From positions 2,542,820 to 2,606,819 of the forward strand of contig NC_092239.1 of NCBI RefSeq assembly GCF_036320965.1: DNA of 64,000 nt. Direction: 5' to 3'. Under the pieces are notes generated by a model. That model was not told the origin of the DNA. It made no database searches and saw only the letters and a program-made list of their open reading frames with translations. Source of the DNA: Panulirus ornatus. Lineage: Eukaryota > Arthropoda > Malacostraca > Decapoda > Palinuridae. The first letter of the stretch is position 1. Each line of letters begins with the position of its first letter. A program made the translations under genes and the position numbers. This document shows, in pieces, positions 43,441-57,900 of the stretch.

Positions 43441-45839
43441 GTAAGTGGACGCCGAGGAAGACCTCTTTTTTATGCAAAATATAAAATCATTTTACATCTC
43501 ATTACGCAGTTAAGTGTATGAGCTTTATGTGGTGTCAAAATCCAAATATATATATTTGTTTTTTAGGTTAGGAGGTTCATATCTGACGTATTGTATATTG
43601 ACAAGGTGTTTCTGATGTGTGAATTGGATACATATCGTTCGTTTCATGGTGGGAATCTCAAGTTCTCTCCTCAACCCGGCACTTTGAGGTTTACGAAGTG
43701 TACCTTGATATTCTTGGAGGTGCTCGTGTCTCCACGTCAGAAGCGAACACCACTGACGATAAACAAATGGATAATCAAAGCCATTGTTTTGTTGATCAAG
43801 TGTTTCTGTAAGCGTCAAACTGTCGGGTTGAAGATTGGCCTAGTATTGTCTGATTGACGAAAGACACTTGTCTAGTCCTTTATTTTCATCTCACCGAGGA
43901 AGTTTTAGATTCATGACTTCAACATTTAAATCTAGATGGTTGTTTATTAAGTACTGCCATATTATTCCCTGGATTTTGATATTTCTGAGATGGCTTGATT
44001 TATTCGATAGGATAAATTTAAATTGGGAGTGGTTCTAGGATTTTACGTCGCTTGGGGTGTGGACTGAAAAATACTCTGGGGAAAATGTGTGCTTAGTGTG
44101 ACGGAAAAAACGCAAAGAAATCGGCTGCACCCGGTCAAAACTCTACCCGGATTCCCTAAGCAGTAGACATTTTCAAACATCAGAAGAACGATATTGTTTG
44201 AAAACTGTAATTGTGTAATTGTTATGGTCGCGTGCTTACAGTCTTTTGCTTTCTAAATGTATTAATATCCAGATATTTTTTTTTTTCTGCTGATTGTTTA
44301 CGCTTCGTCTCATGGAAGGCACACGTATCTAGCAACCTCTCTTTGCCATTAAGGCGGAAGGCAACTAATTTCAGTTCCGTTCGTGTATTTCGTGTGTTAC
44401 TTGAAAAACATTATCAATATCGGGAAATAGGGGAAGCTAGATGGGGCTCTCAAAGATTCTGTTGGTTTCTGCAACTGGCCTTTCCTACTTTTACGACTAA
44501 CCACTCACATTCCCTGATCATATTCCTCGTTCACATCGAACTGTAGGAAAATGAGTAACGTTCTATGGAATAGATCATTTCTCCTTTATATATTCTACTA
44601 ATCCATAAGAAATTAGGTCCTACAACTAAATAGGGGACCAGCATTTTATATATAGTTACCAAAGCCCAGATGAATCATGTAGTTTTGGCTAAACAATGTC
44701 AAATTTTTGGGTTGGTGATTGTAATACAGCGTTGACGGTCTGAATGACCCTGATAATTGATAGATATTAAACCCAAGTAACCCACCATAATAGGCAATAA
44801 AGGAACGAGCCGTCAAAAGACAAGGCCCGTGCCAGGTGGCTTGACTTACAAGGTTTTCATGTGTTGCTTTAACTTGTGGATGTGGTGTGACTTGGAGGTG
44901 GTGCTCGACTTGCTCCGTGTGCTTCCAGGCTTTGACTTGTTGCTCAGCTTCCCCAGCGTGTGTTGTCGTATGCTAACGTACGTGTGTGTGTGTAAGGTTT
45001 CCTAAGCACGTGTCACCTGGCTTTCTTAAGTGCGTGTTGCGTGGTTTACTCAAAGGTGTGTTGTTTGTTATGCACTTCACTTTGTATACACGAGTATGCG
45101 TTACCCTCACAAACATGCCTAAGGTCTCTCCCCCTCTAGCCTGACTCGCGAAGTTCCTCTCACCACGCCCTCCTGTGTTGTACCACGCCCCTAGCATGAC
45201 CTCCGAGGTGCCTCCCGCCACGCCCCCCGATGTGGGCCCCTGAGGTGCCCACTCAGGGGCGTGACCTTTCTTAGGCAACCTTCAAACGCTGACATTGCAC
45301 ACTGTCCGGCCAAGTTGCCATCCCTTATCGGATTTTGTAATCTGCCACAAGATTGAGAAATCCTCACCGCTCTACCCAGCATCATTTACCTTGCTCGGGA
45401 TTTCAGAAGGCTCCTGTTTGTGGGAGATGTTCCCACCACCGAGGTAGGCTGTTATATTTCTTCCCTGACCTAACCTCGCTACTGCCTAGCACTGTCGGGA
45501 CCTTTAAGATGGTGAAGCCAAAGGATTGATGATTGCGTGGCGATATTGATGGCTGTAATTATTGCTTTCTTGATTTGAAAAACGTGGGTGATGATATTCC
45601 ACACAGTGTATGGCAAAATATGAGGGCTTTTCATGTCACTGTTTTGTGATTAGTGTTCCAGTATTCATTTTGCTGACAGCATTTGTCGCTGCCATTATGT
45701 TGTCACTTCATGATAACATGTTTTGCTGACGATCTCATTGGTGTTGAGATCAGTGATGATGATGATTTCTTACATGAGTTTTGTGGTTGATGGCTTGAAC
45801 CCGTGATGCAAAACTTGAGATGAACTGTGTAAATGATTC

Positions 45840-45875
<36 letters not shown>

Positions 45876-47775
45876 TGAGATTTGTTTATACAAGAATGTT
45901 TGTCCTTGTCTATTGTATCCCTCTGGTTTGCTTTGGTCTGTCTTACATGGTTTGCTTCAGCATTCCCCTCTGTGGTTTGTCTTTTACTCTTCCTGTTATG
46001 GTGTGTTTTCGTGATTTGCTAAAGGGTAACCATTTACGGTCGCGTGTGTTGGATATAGTCATGTTGAGCGAGCGGGTGTGCGAGCGCTGGGTTCTAACGA
46101 TACGTGTTGCAGGTACGGGTGTGCGAGAGTGAGTTTCGCGAGCACTATGACAGCAGAACGCTTACCAGCCACACTGTGAACAACATGTGTGATGACTTCC
46201 CTGACTACTGTGCTCGTAGCGTCAACCTCCGGAACTACGACTTCGCTGTTTACGTCAACATTACTGTCCCCAGCAAGCCCGAGCTGTTGAGCCTGCACCA
46301 TGGTAAGGGACAGTGGCTGTTGTACTGTTGCTGAGGGTCAGTGTCGGTTGATGTATCACATTGGCTTCCATATGATCACTGCGATTTTTTGTTGCATGAC
46401 TCTGCCTACTCCCAGTAAAACATGGTTCATGTTTGCGGTACAATTTAAGTACTTGGTTTACTTACAGTTTACAGGTCAGGGGTTTCGCATGTCTTCTCTC
46501 TACCACCTCCAAACAACCCTGAAAATTGGACACCATTCTAACATCCCGAGGATTTAACACCCTCAACATTTAAAATCTTAGGGATTGTAACATCCCCAAG
46601 CATCATAGGATTTTAGGCATCCCTTAACGTACGAGAGATTGTAACATCCCATAACATCCAATGGATTTTAGCAACGTCCTCGCTTTCCTAACTTCCCAGG
46701 TACAGTGTATTACCCTCCTCCTACCATGGGAGCTCACCTTGATGTCCAGATGATGTTAGCAGCCCCATCATAACCAAGAGATTTTTAGATCCCCTAATAA
46801 CCAAGAGAGATTTGAAGGTCCTCTAATAACCCAAGGGATTTTTATTCTCCCAAACATCGTAGAGATTTGAGCAAGGGAGAACTACATTGTAGCAGGGGAC
46901 ATGAAATCCTGGAAAAGTTGCAATTCGTGTGACGAACGTAGTGTTGACATCCCTGAGGAGATTGGCTGCCAGAGAACGTAAGTTGCCACATGCCAGAAAC
47001 TTTTAAATGAGTTCTCCCACGCCCCTGACAGATGCATACCTGGGCCGAGGGATGTTCAACATCACGTATGAGCTCTGGAAGTATGGTGAGCCTCGTCTGG
47101 TCATGGAGATGTCCAAGAATGCCTATCTGCAACACTGTAATTATAACGGCTTCCCAGAACTTCACGCTAAAGACGGGCAAGTATCTGTGACCAAACGTGT
47201 GTCATTTTTAGGGGGAACCATTACATTTTCAGGTTCATAATCTTGGGACTAATAACAGAAATCGAATTCAGATAGTGACTCCTGAAGAGAATTAGGGATC
47301 AGAATACGAGTTTATTAAAGTTGATATTTTGAAAAGTCAAAGTTGCTCTAAGATATATTATTTTTGAGTTTTGCTATGGCTGTGAATATAGGACCATTTG
47401 GATCCGTTAGACTCTGGTTCATTAGGACCTTAATCTCGCACTCTGTGTGTTGAAGACATGTTGAAGGAGCAGTTTTCGTAGCTGAGTAGCTCAGATCTGA
47501 AGACTGTGGCAAGGCCCTTTTATTTTCATTTTATTTTTGGCCTAACTATTTCAGTGTTGTTAAATTTTCGTGATATGTGACGTTAAATCAGTGTCAAGTA
47601 TGTTAACAGAGTCGAGGATTGGCACAGGAACCTCATGAGGGGAAATACTGAAGAGGACTACTACACAGGGGGAACGAACCTGGGATTTAAAGCAGTGTGG
47701 ACTTGATCATGTTACTTCTTTACTGCAGAGGAATGTATGTAATCGATGTCTGAACTGAGGAAAACAGTAGAAGTA

Positions 47776-47852
<77 letters not shown>

Positions 47853-48930
47853 GCATGTAGTGAAGGTAGAACACTCGAGTCGAGTCAGCAGGAGTGAATA
47901 GAGTTATGTCTTGAAAATTCGTAGTTGAGGAGGGAAGGGGATGGATAGAACAGAACTCAGAGGAACGAACACTCACTACTGGTGATAGACTAGGTGGAGG
48001 TCAGCCCGTGAACCGTTACAACAGTGGGCCGACTGCAAGGCTGTGTGGCTGTGCGTATGGAAGAGGGTAGTTGCAGGTAGTTCCTCTATAGCTGATTATT
48101 GGTTATTAATAATGGTTGTGGTCGTGAGAGAGGTTGTGGCGGGTAGCTGTTGTTGGGGTGATTAATAGCTACTGGTGGTGGTAGAGGCTCTTGTCACTAC
48201 AGTGAGTACAGGTCATTATCACTAAAAAAAGAGCGACTTTTTTCTTGTCTCTCCCTCTATTTTTGTTTATCTCTTCTTTGCTGTATCTCCTTCGAGAATT
48301 TCAACATTTCCTTCTTTCTTGTGCGTGTTACAACAATGGCTAGAAGCATTGCGGAAGAAGTTCTAAGAAGTCTTCGTATTAACGCTTGTGGTGGTGGTCA
48401 GCGACCGCAGGGGAAACCGGTTAGGTTTGACCCCCCACCTCTGACCTTGCATTGAATAAGTCACAGGAACTCTCGCTTTGTCTAATACCTGCCATAAGCA
48501 GCGCATTGTAAAATCATTCAGGTTCAGTTTGACATCAAGGAATATTTTTTTTAATTTATTAGAAATGAAAAAGATAATTACGAAAAAATAATCTGGTTAG
48601 TTTTGTGTGCTGCTGACGTATGTTTGGGTGACTTCAAACTCTTATCTTGCTGGAGTATTACAACATTTGGATTGTGTGTGTACTATCCATCCTAAATATT
48701 CCAGCATATTCCTTCAGTTTTTTATTTGCTATCCTTAGGAGCCATCAAGTCTTAACTATCGTTTTTCTTTTTAATCTACACCCTATCCTCATCCTTCTGT
48801 GCCATCCACGCTAGGCCGGGGTCAGGATGTCATGGGGTTAGGTGTTGAAGGTCAAGGGTGACGGGGCATGACCCGGGCTGACCCAGCATCTAGACCCACA
48901 ACATCATATTGTTCGCTCTCACACCATTTG

Positions 48931-48970
<40 letters not shown>

Positions 48971-51900
48971 AAAATGTGTCCATAGCACACACTTAAAAAT
49001 GGAGAGCAGGAGCAAATTGTGGGGCTGAACAACGGAATTTATGGGTACTGATAACGAGGAAGAGATATGGGGACGTACGTTTTGAAAGGGTGGAGAATGA
49101 AGCAACACTTGTTAAAAGACTACCAGAGGCTGTAGGCAGGTCAGGTGCAACCTCTGAGATAAAAGAAACAGAGAGCAATGGAAGATACAGTGAAGACTTA
49201 AGAGACTGACCAGTAATGATTGTCTTCTATATGGAGTTTTGTAAACAGGAAGTATACCTAAGCAGGCTAAGAAACTTGGAAACCAAAAGATATTTGATGG
49301 ATAGCTTATTCATACACTATATAATGAGGAAAGTAACTGTAGGAAAGAATTGAACAGTAACACTGATTCATAATCCTCCAAAGAATTTTGATGAACCAGA
49401 ACAAAAATACCATATACAAGGACAGCATCAGAGAAACAGTCACGGTGGTGCATGAAATGGTTTGATTATGTGTATGTGGGCAACCAGAAAACATTTGACT
49501 CTATGCCACATAGGTGGTTGGTAGAGAAGTGGGATCTTGAGCCGAAGGGAACCATGGATGCATTGTAGATGTACCCACTTGAATTGAGTTGGGGTTACCA
49601 GTGGTGTTCCACAGGGCTGTAACTTGGAACCATTGCTTCTCTTGATGTATGTAAATGATTACCTGGATGACTGCACTCATAACGGAAAATGTTTCTATAA
49701 AAGATGCCAAAAGCAGGAGAGAAGTATAGAGTAATGAGGTATGAATCATTTTTGAATACTGTGTGAAATATGGATGCAGATATTTACTAGAATGTGAACA
49801 GTTTCCAAGTTCCTCAAAACATTTAATTCTTTGTGTAGTTATATATTCTCTGTTTATTCATTTTCTGCCAAACCAAGCTAGAACTCAGATATGCAGGAAC
49901 TTTAATGGGAAAGATGAGCATATGCCAGGCTATGACTTGCATATTGAAGGGAGCAAAATGAATTTCATCCTGGTGTTGTGGCTGAGCATGGTATAATCCT
50001 GACAGACTCTACCAGTTCCAGTGCCAGTGTCTTGCCAACTCTTCTGGAGAGATGTGTCAGTGGGGTGGTGTCTGTCCTGACCCCACGCACACAGACGTCT
50101 GCTTCAATCACGGACAATGCCAGTAAGCTTAATCTCATTTTTTTCTTATCTCTCTCTTGGCATGATGCTTTTTTTTTTTTAGGGGGGAGGGGTGCTCATA
50201 TTAACATTAAAGATTAAGATTGCTATATAGGGGTATTTCTTTGTTTATAAATATGTAATAATAAGATTCATATTAGAACAGTTGGTTTCACTATGTAAAA
50301 TACCGTCTGCAGGTGCATTTAAGTTGTGATGAATAGATATGACCTGTAGGCTCCTTATTTTTTCTTTTTAACCTAGCTTAGATGAAAATAGATTTGACTG
50401 CATGCTCAAAAAACGTAGTATCACAAGTGAAACAAGTTATTTGCTCATGCTGTAGGCATAGAAGTCTCCAAGATTAAGTGTCTTCATTGGCCAATTTTTT
50501 TCTAAATGCACCTCTGACATTTCTGACTGCGTTGATTGATTTCTTCCTTGCTTTACAGTATTTCACATAACTTCTTTTCTTTTATTGCCAGTTCATCTAC
50601 CAAACTTACTCTTCTTCAACAGCATTCCCCATGATGAAACCATTCATCTGCATGGGATAACTTGTACATCTGTTAAGATTTGTTCCCTACCAACCTGACT
50701 CTTGACAAAATTGTTCCACTTGTTCTCCAATGTTCCAAATACTTTTGTATTTTAAACAATCAACATCTTTCAAAAAATAAGGTTATACACCTGCATTTGG
50801 TCCTCCTAAAGAAAACTTAGATTTGTTATTGCATGTTAGAGCCCCTTTTAAAGTATAACTAAAGCCTGTATGCACCTTATTCCATATGAATAGGAATGGA
50901 ATTAAAGATAATAGAGAGATGTGTTATTGATTCAGGTTTTGGGATGGACTGCATTATAAAACTTTGAAAATGGAGGAGTGCACTGTAACTTAATACAGAA
51001 GCTGTGAAAATGGCAAAAAATTATAGCTGCAAGTGAATAATTAGATTTTAAACATTCAATAGTAGTAGACTGTATAGTCGTATAGTTTTCTGTAATTTAT
51101 GTCTTTGCTGAAGCAATAGAAGGCATATAAGATGCTTAACTCTATAGAGGATGAATTGATTCATGAACTTGGGTACAGGTAAGTAATTATTAAATGAATT
51201 TAGTGATATTAAACATTTGTTAGATTGACCTCTGTCACTTGTAGGTACCAAGGAGGGAAGAATTTATGTGTCTGTAATGAAGAATACTTTGGCCAACACT
51301 GTGAGCACCATGAATCTACTGCTCCAGAACACAGTAAAGGTGAGCATAAGTTAGTTCAGTGCTAGTTAACGAAGTCCAGGTTAACTTATGAACAATATAA
51401 TGAATAACCTTGTTTGACGAACTGAAAGTGATATGTCTTTAAAATTTAAGGCTTGTCGCATTAAAAGAGTGGACTTACTTTGGTAGATTTATTTGAAATT
51501 GCTTATAGCTACATTATTACTGGGGTGAAGAATATATGCACCACTTTTTTTTCATGTTTTAGTGTAGATTGAACACGTCTATTATTACCTATAGAAAGGT
51601 TACTTTGGGGGCACCTTGTTGTTGAAAAGATTCCAAGAATTTGCTGAAGGATCAAAAGAATGCATGTACAAAAAGTAGTTTTACACGAATAATGATGTAT
51701 CACAAATTTATGATTATCAAGTGGATTAAGAAGGTAAGTTTTCATGTGCAGTTTTGCAGGCGCTATTATTGAACACTACACACATTATGTTTGGGACATG
51801 AAAGTTACTAATCATCAAGTACAGAATATGCCATTTAGGGGAGTAAAACTCAAGGTGAAACATATTCTTGAGCTGTTTTAATCCAAATTTGTTTAAGAGG

Positions 51901-54900
51901 TAGTTAATGTGTTGTGTTCAAGTACATATAACTTAGAATTAGATGAGCTAGGACTGCACAGTGCATTTGACTGCAGTTAAAGTAAGTTTATGAGTGAAAT
52001 GCAATAATGGATGTTTTACATGAAAAACAGCAGTAAGAAATTGCTAGAGTTGAATTATCTGACATCATTATCAGAAGTACAAAAACTGGATTTTGAAATG
52101 TTTTGCCTTTGAGGGGAACTCTTTAGGCATAAGCTATGAAAGCCAGATGCCCATTATGAAACTATACAAACCTGTCGGGCCTCCTATGAGGGCTAAAACC
52201 TTTTTTTAAATACCAGTAGTTGAAGGTTGAATTATAACAGCATATAGTATGATACAGTATGTGAACCCCCTTTCATTTCCTTTCATATATTTGATTGGAA
52301 ATTTTTTATAATGTTTCTCCATAAATCTTCAATTTTCACTTATAACGGGGTGGTCAAACATGTGTTGTAAGATATTACATTCAGAAAGATCATAAATGTC
52401 TTTGGTTAGTATGAGAATGATAGATACTTTTATTCCTGACTCGTCAGGATATGATACATAAATGATAGATACTTGCATTCCTGACTCGTCAGGATATGAT
52501 ACATAAGTATGAATGTATAGTGGTCCTATTGCATTTAAAGATGAGATATAGTTTGGAGGATACCAGGCTGTTAGTATCCATGGTTATGACCTTTCTCTAT
52601 TTTAAAATCTTTAAATAGAATTTATTTGCATTGTGCTCCATCTTCATAGTACTTTTTTCTTTATTCCTATTTTTTGCAGATTGTGGTGGTCGGTTGGAGT
52701 GTAGTCACCTCTGTCACATGGCAGGGGGTACTCCCAGGTGCCTGTGTCGTGTAGGATACATGCTGATAGATAAAACGCATTGTGTTTCATTAGGTAATGC
52801 ATATATATTTATCATACCAATAAATAGTGGGTAATAGTTGATAGACAGCCACCAAACAGGGAGGTATATTACTGGTACTACCTACCTAGGTATCAGAGGG
52901 TTATTGATGGCTGCATAGTGGGATAGCACTTAAAGTGATTGTCAAGTTGTCCTCCTTTCACTCAGATAGCTATGTTTCTTTCTGCCTCACACACATGTGG
53001 ATTGCTGGTATTCTGTCAATATACATGCAATCTCTCCTTGTCACACATTATTCTTGACAACACTTAACTCACACAATCTAGTCTTCATAACTCAAGATTT
53101 TCCTGCGGTGAGCACTTCAAGTATGTCTCATCCAATATTTTTAAAGCAAACATCTGGTCCATGCATCTTTTATCATTCTGAAGCTTTATTGCTCATCCCC
53201 AGTTAGCTTTTCTGTGCATGCCACCACTCTCTCATTTACCACTCTCCAATACTTCTTACCAGATATAGTTAAAAAATTATGCTTCTGGAATTTAAGTGTT
53301 CACTTTTTTCCCCTCTTATTTAGAGCACTATATACATATTCAGTCAGTCCTCTGGCATTTCACATTGGGCCATACAAATGGTGAAAAGCCTGACTAACCA
53401 ATCAGCAACACTGTCACCACCTTTCTTTAGAAACTTCACTATATTCCACCCACTCCTGCCACTTTGCCACACCTGTGCAAGGCTTTTGCTACCTTCTTCA
53501 ATTTCATGACACTATTTTCCAAGACTCTTACTCCACAAACCATGTTGGCCCATGCACATCACTATGTCACCGTATCATTAAATACATTCAACAGTCCTTC
53601 AGATTATTCACTCTGCTTGTTCTCTTCTCACACAATTCATTTTCTCACAAAACATCTTTCATTCTCAAGTTGATCGATATTTTCACTTCTATATCTCATT
53701 TGCCTCTTTTTCAGCTTTCATACCTCCCTCTTGAAATTCTGCTGCTTTCTTTTGTAATCCTCCCAGTAATTTGCATTCCATCCATGCTCTTGCCATCCTT
53801 ACACATTTTGTTTCTTCTTTACTTGCAAGCTATCTTCTCCATTCCTCTAATTCAGGGGCTCCAAGCCTTTTTGTTCCCTTTGGGCATTCTGACAGGTTCC
53901 CATGTACCCCAAAAAATTAAGGATCAAAAATTGATAGGTAGGATTATATTGATTTTATGTTATTTTAGTATGAAATCTGTAAGAGACTATACAAGGATTT
54001 TATACTGATTTGTAATGAGTGTGTTCTATATTACTTGTGTTCTACATTAGTCAAGGTGTACACTGTACAGCACTGTACATCATGGTTATACTCTCAGACC
54101 CATATGTATATATCCCTCGGGGTACATGTGCCCTAAGTTGGGAACCCCTGCTCGAATTACTACCGTTTCTCATTATCCACATTTCGCTTTCTACAAAATA
54201 CCTTCCACTCCTCTTTCACTCCCACTGTTTTATTTACTCTCACCAATTGTCACTCTCCACTCAGTCTCTCTTGATATCTTGGCACACAGGCCTTTTTTCC
54301 AAGCTCACTCTCTCTCACCTGTCATTAGGGAAGAAAAAATACCACCCTGTGGGAGCAGGAGTGGGAGACTGGAAATCCTCCACTTCTGTAGTGTTACTTT
54401 ATAAAAGTATTGACAGAAAAGAGATCTAGCAAGGAATTTAAGGCTCAATCTTCTGTTCTGCTAGGGAAGAAAGTTTAGAAAGTGGTATTTTATGATGAAG
54501 AAAGTTTAAGAGGCAGGGTACACAAGTTTAGAGCTATTCTCCATGCCATCCAAACAGTTAATTACTTATCAGGATAATACAGGATGTTTTGCTTGTTAAT
54601 GATTTTTTTTTTCCTATTATGTAACTGTTGGTTGCAGATGATCTTTGGGATGTCACAGTGAGATTTCATAACAGCCATGAGAACACATCACTCAAAGAGA
54701 AGGTCAGTGTTACATGATTGCTCTTAGGCATATTGTAATGCACTGTATGTGTTACTTGAAACATAAAGCTTTGTTTATTGTGGATGATGAGATTGCGTAG
54801 TAGTGTCACAGCATGATATATGGAGAGATTGTCGGTCCTTTCCGTATTTGAATGTATGTGTATAATTTGATATCTTATTTGATTAATGTATGAATTTCCA

Positions 54901-57900
54901 TTATTATTGATTTTGATTCTATCTGTCTACGAAGTATGCCTTGATTTTGCCCCAGAATAGGTTGGCCCATGTAGAGCCTCTTAAAGGCATTGTGGTCACT
55001 GCACATCACTTCATATGTAAGTTTACCCAGACTGTTACCTTCACCTTTGTCCATGTGAACATCTCCTCCAAGTATGTAATGCCTCTTCCTTATTAGTTTG
55101 ATATTCCCACAGCACTGGGTTATTAGTTTATTTACCATTTCCAGTATAATGTTGTATATTGTCTTCATTCAGACTAACAGTGTCTTATATCATAAGCTTT
55201 ACCATGAATCTTCTTTCCACATCTGTGCTCTTCATTTGCTGGTATGCTTGTAAATTCCAACCACTTCATGTCATATCATTACATAATTAGCAATCCATTT
55301 TGTAATACTAAACTGCTTTGTGAATCATCCTATTATTGTAAGTCTTCACTATGTTTACTACCATAACTCCACAGACATCTCACAGAAACCTCTTAGATGT
55401 ACGTTTCTCATCCTCTTACAGTTACAGATACATACATTACCAGCATGATTTAGATTGACTGAAGCTAATCCTTGCCTAATCAACATGACATGGCAGAACA
55501 CATTTTCTTTTTGGTACTTTATTGATATCTACAGCGGTTTGTATTACTTACCTATCCATTGTCTACAGCGGTTTGTATTACTTACCTATCCATTGTCTAA
55601 AGTTCCTTTCCACCAAAGTTTCTGAGTGTTTAATATAGTACCCTCCTTTCAAAATATGGGATCAGACTTCCCAGACACTCAATACGTGAAACTGGTCTTA
55701 AACCAGAAACCAGTCTTCCTTTCCTTAGCAGTAACATCAAAGAGGCAAAGAAGTTCAAGAAGGAAAGACCTCCCCTTTCTTCATATGTCCATATCTTCCC
55801 ATTCTCTGCTCACACAGTGATCCTATCAAGGGAAGGAACAATAATATAAGAATTGTGTTATCCTCTTCCCATACAGGAAGCTTGTGAGCAATTATGTTTC
55901 ATTGTACTACGGTACCACCCTTTCTCTATATTTCTCCTGTCACTTTCTCCTTTCTCTGGTATCATGTGATAGAGTTAACATTTCTGTATAGGGTGAGATA
56001 ACCAGTAAATGGGGATAGTCATAGGGTGGGGGGATTCCTTTGGAACTGTCGCTTGTATGGTATAGCATAGTTGCTTTGCCCTAAGTAGGAGGAATAATCC
56101 CAAGAGCAAAGGCCAGATGGATTTTTCTGGCCTCATTTGTTAACATAACTTTTTATATTTCATGCTAATGGGGAGGTGATAACAAGTAGCGGTGATGTGA
56201 GAAGGAGATGGAATGAGTATTTTGAAGGTTTGTTGAATGTGTCTGATGACAGAGTGGCAGATATAGGGTGTTTTGGTCGAGGTGGTGTGCAAAGTGAGAG
56301 GGTTAGGGAAAATGATTTGGTAAACAGAGAAGAGGTAGTAAAAGCTTTGCGGAAGATGAAAGCCGGCAAGGCAGCAGGTTTGGATGGTATTGCAGTGGAA
56401 TTTATTAAAAAGGGGGGTGACTGTATTGTTGACTGGTTGGTAAGGTTATTTAATGTATGTATGACTCATGGTGAGGTGCCTGAGGATTGGCGGAATGCGT
56501 GCATAGTGCCATTGTACAAAGGCAAAGGGGATAAGAGTGAGTGCTCAAATTACAGAGGTATAAGTTTGTTGAGTATTCCTGGTAAATTATATGGGAGGGT
56601 ATTGATTGAGAGGGTGAAGGCATGTACAGAGCATCAGATTGGGGAAGAGCAGTGCGGTTTCAGAAGTGGTAGAGGATGTGTGGATCAGGTGTTTGCTTTG
56701 AAGAATGTATGTGAGAAATACTTAGAAAAGCAAATGGATTTGTATGTAGCATTTATGGATCTGGAGAAGGCATATGATAGAGTTGATAGAGATGCTCTGT
56801 GGAAGGTATTAAGAATATATGGTGTGGGAGGCAAGTTGTTAGAAGCAGTGAAAAGTTTTTATCGAGGATGTAAGGCATGTGTACGTGTAGGAAGAGAGGA
56901 AAGTGATTGGTTCTCAGTGAATGTAGGTTTGCGGCAGGGGTGTGTGATGTCTCCATGGTTGTTTAATTTGTTTATGGATGGGGTTGTTAGGGAGGTAAAT
57001 GCAAGAGTCCTGGAAAGAGGGGCAAGTATGAAGTCTGTTGGGGATGAGAGAGCTTGGGAAGTGAGTCAGTTGTTGTTCGCTGATGATACAGCGCTGGTGG
57101 CTGATTCATGTGAGAAACTGCAGAAGCTGGTGACTGAGTTTGGTAAAGTGTGTGGAAGAAGAAAGTTAAGAGTAAATGTGAATAAGAGCAAGGTTATTAG
57201 GTACAGTAGGGGTGAGGGTCAAGTCAATTGGGAGGTGAGTTTGAATGGAGAAAAACTGGAGGAAGTGAAGTGTTTTAGATATCTGGGAGTGGATCTGTCA
57301 GCGGATGGAACCATGGAAGCGGAAGTGGATCATAGGGTGGGGGAGGGGGCGAAAATTTTGGGAGCCTTGAAAAATGTGTGGAAGTCGAGAACATTATCTC
57401 GGAAAGCAAAAATGGGTATGTTTGAAGGAATAGTGGTTCCAACAATGTTGTATGGTTGCGAGGCGTGGGCTATGGATAGAGATGTGCGCAGGAGGATGGA
57501 TGTGCTGGAAATGAGATGTTTGAGGACAATGTGTGGTGTGAGGTGGTTTGAGCGAGTGAGTAACGTAAGGGTAAGAGAGATGTGTGGAAATAAAAAGAGC
57601 GTGGTTGAGAGAGCAGAAGAGGGTGTTTTGAAATGGTTTGGGCACATGGAGAGAATGAGTGAGGAAAGATTGATCTCTGTTGTTAGGATGAAAGGTTTTC
57701 TGGCTTTGAAACCCCATTTGATTGCTATTGTTAACTTCATACTGTTCCCATTGGACTTGGTATAAATGTAGCCATGGCTTGTTATAATTGACTTAAGAAA
57801 ATAAATTTTCAGTCATAACATTTGGCCAATTATGATATTTTAAAACATTTTTTCTGTTCTGACAAGATGCTTTTGGGTATAGTCTTAACAGGATAGATTG

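Larger units (their letters stand above)
47177..50005 (+). other. intron 3 of the plus receptor (GC-AG)
   Basis: 2.8 kb. Holds (GA)n at 47778-47848, (CA)n at 48935-48968 and an RT relic at about 49459-49683. Other parts show nothing recognisable. Confidence 0.7.

Noticed and set aside
47007..47240. Reading exon 3 of the plus receptor through to a stop, or ending at the GT at 47181
   Set aside because: Breaks the phase shared with the paralog unless a second acceptor is used; the GC donor fits better.
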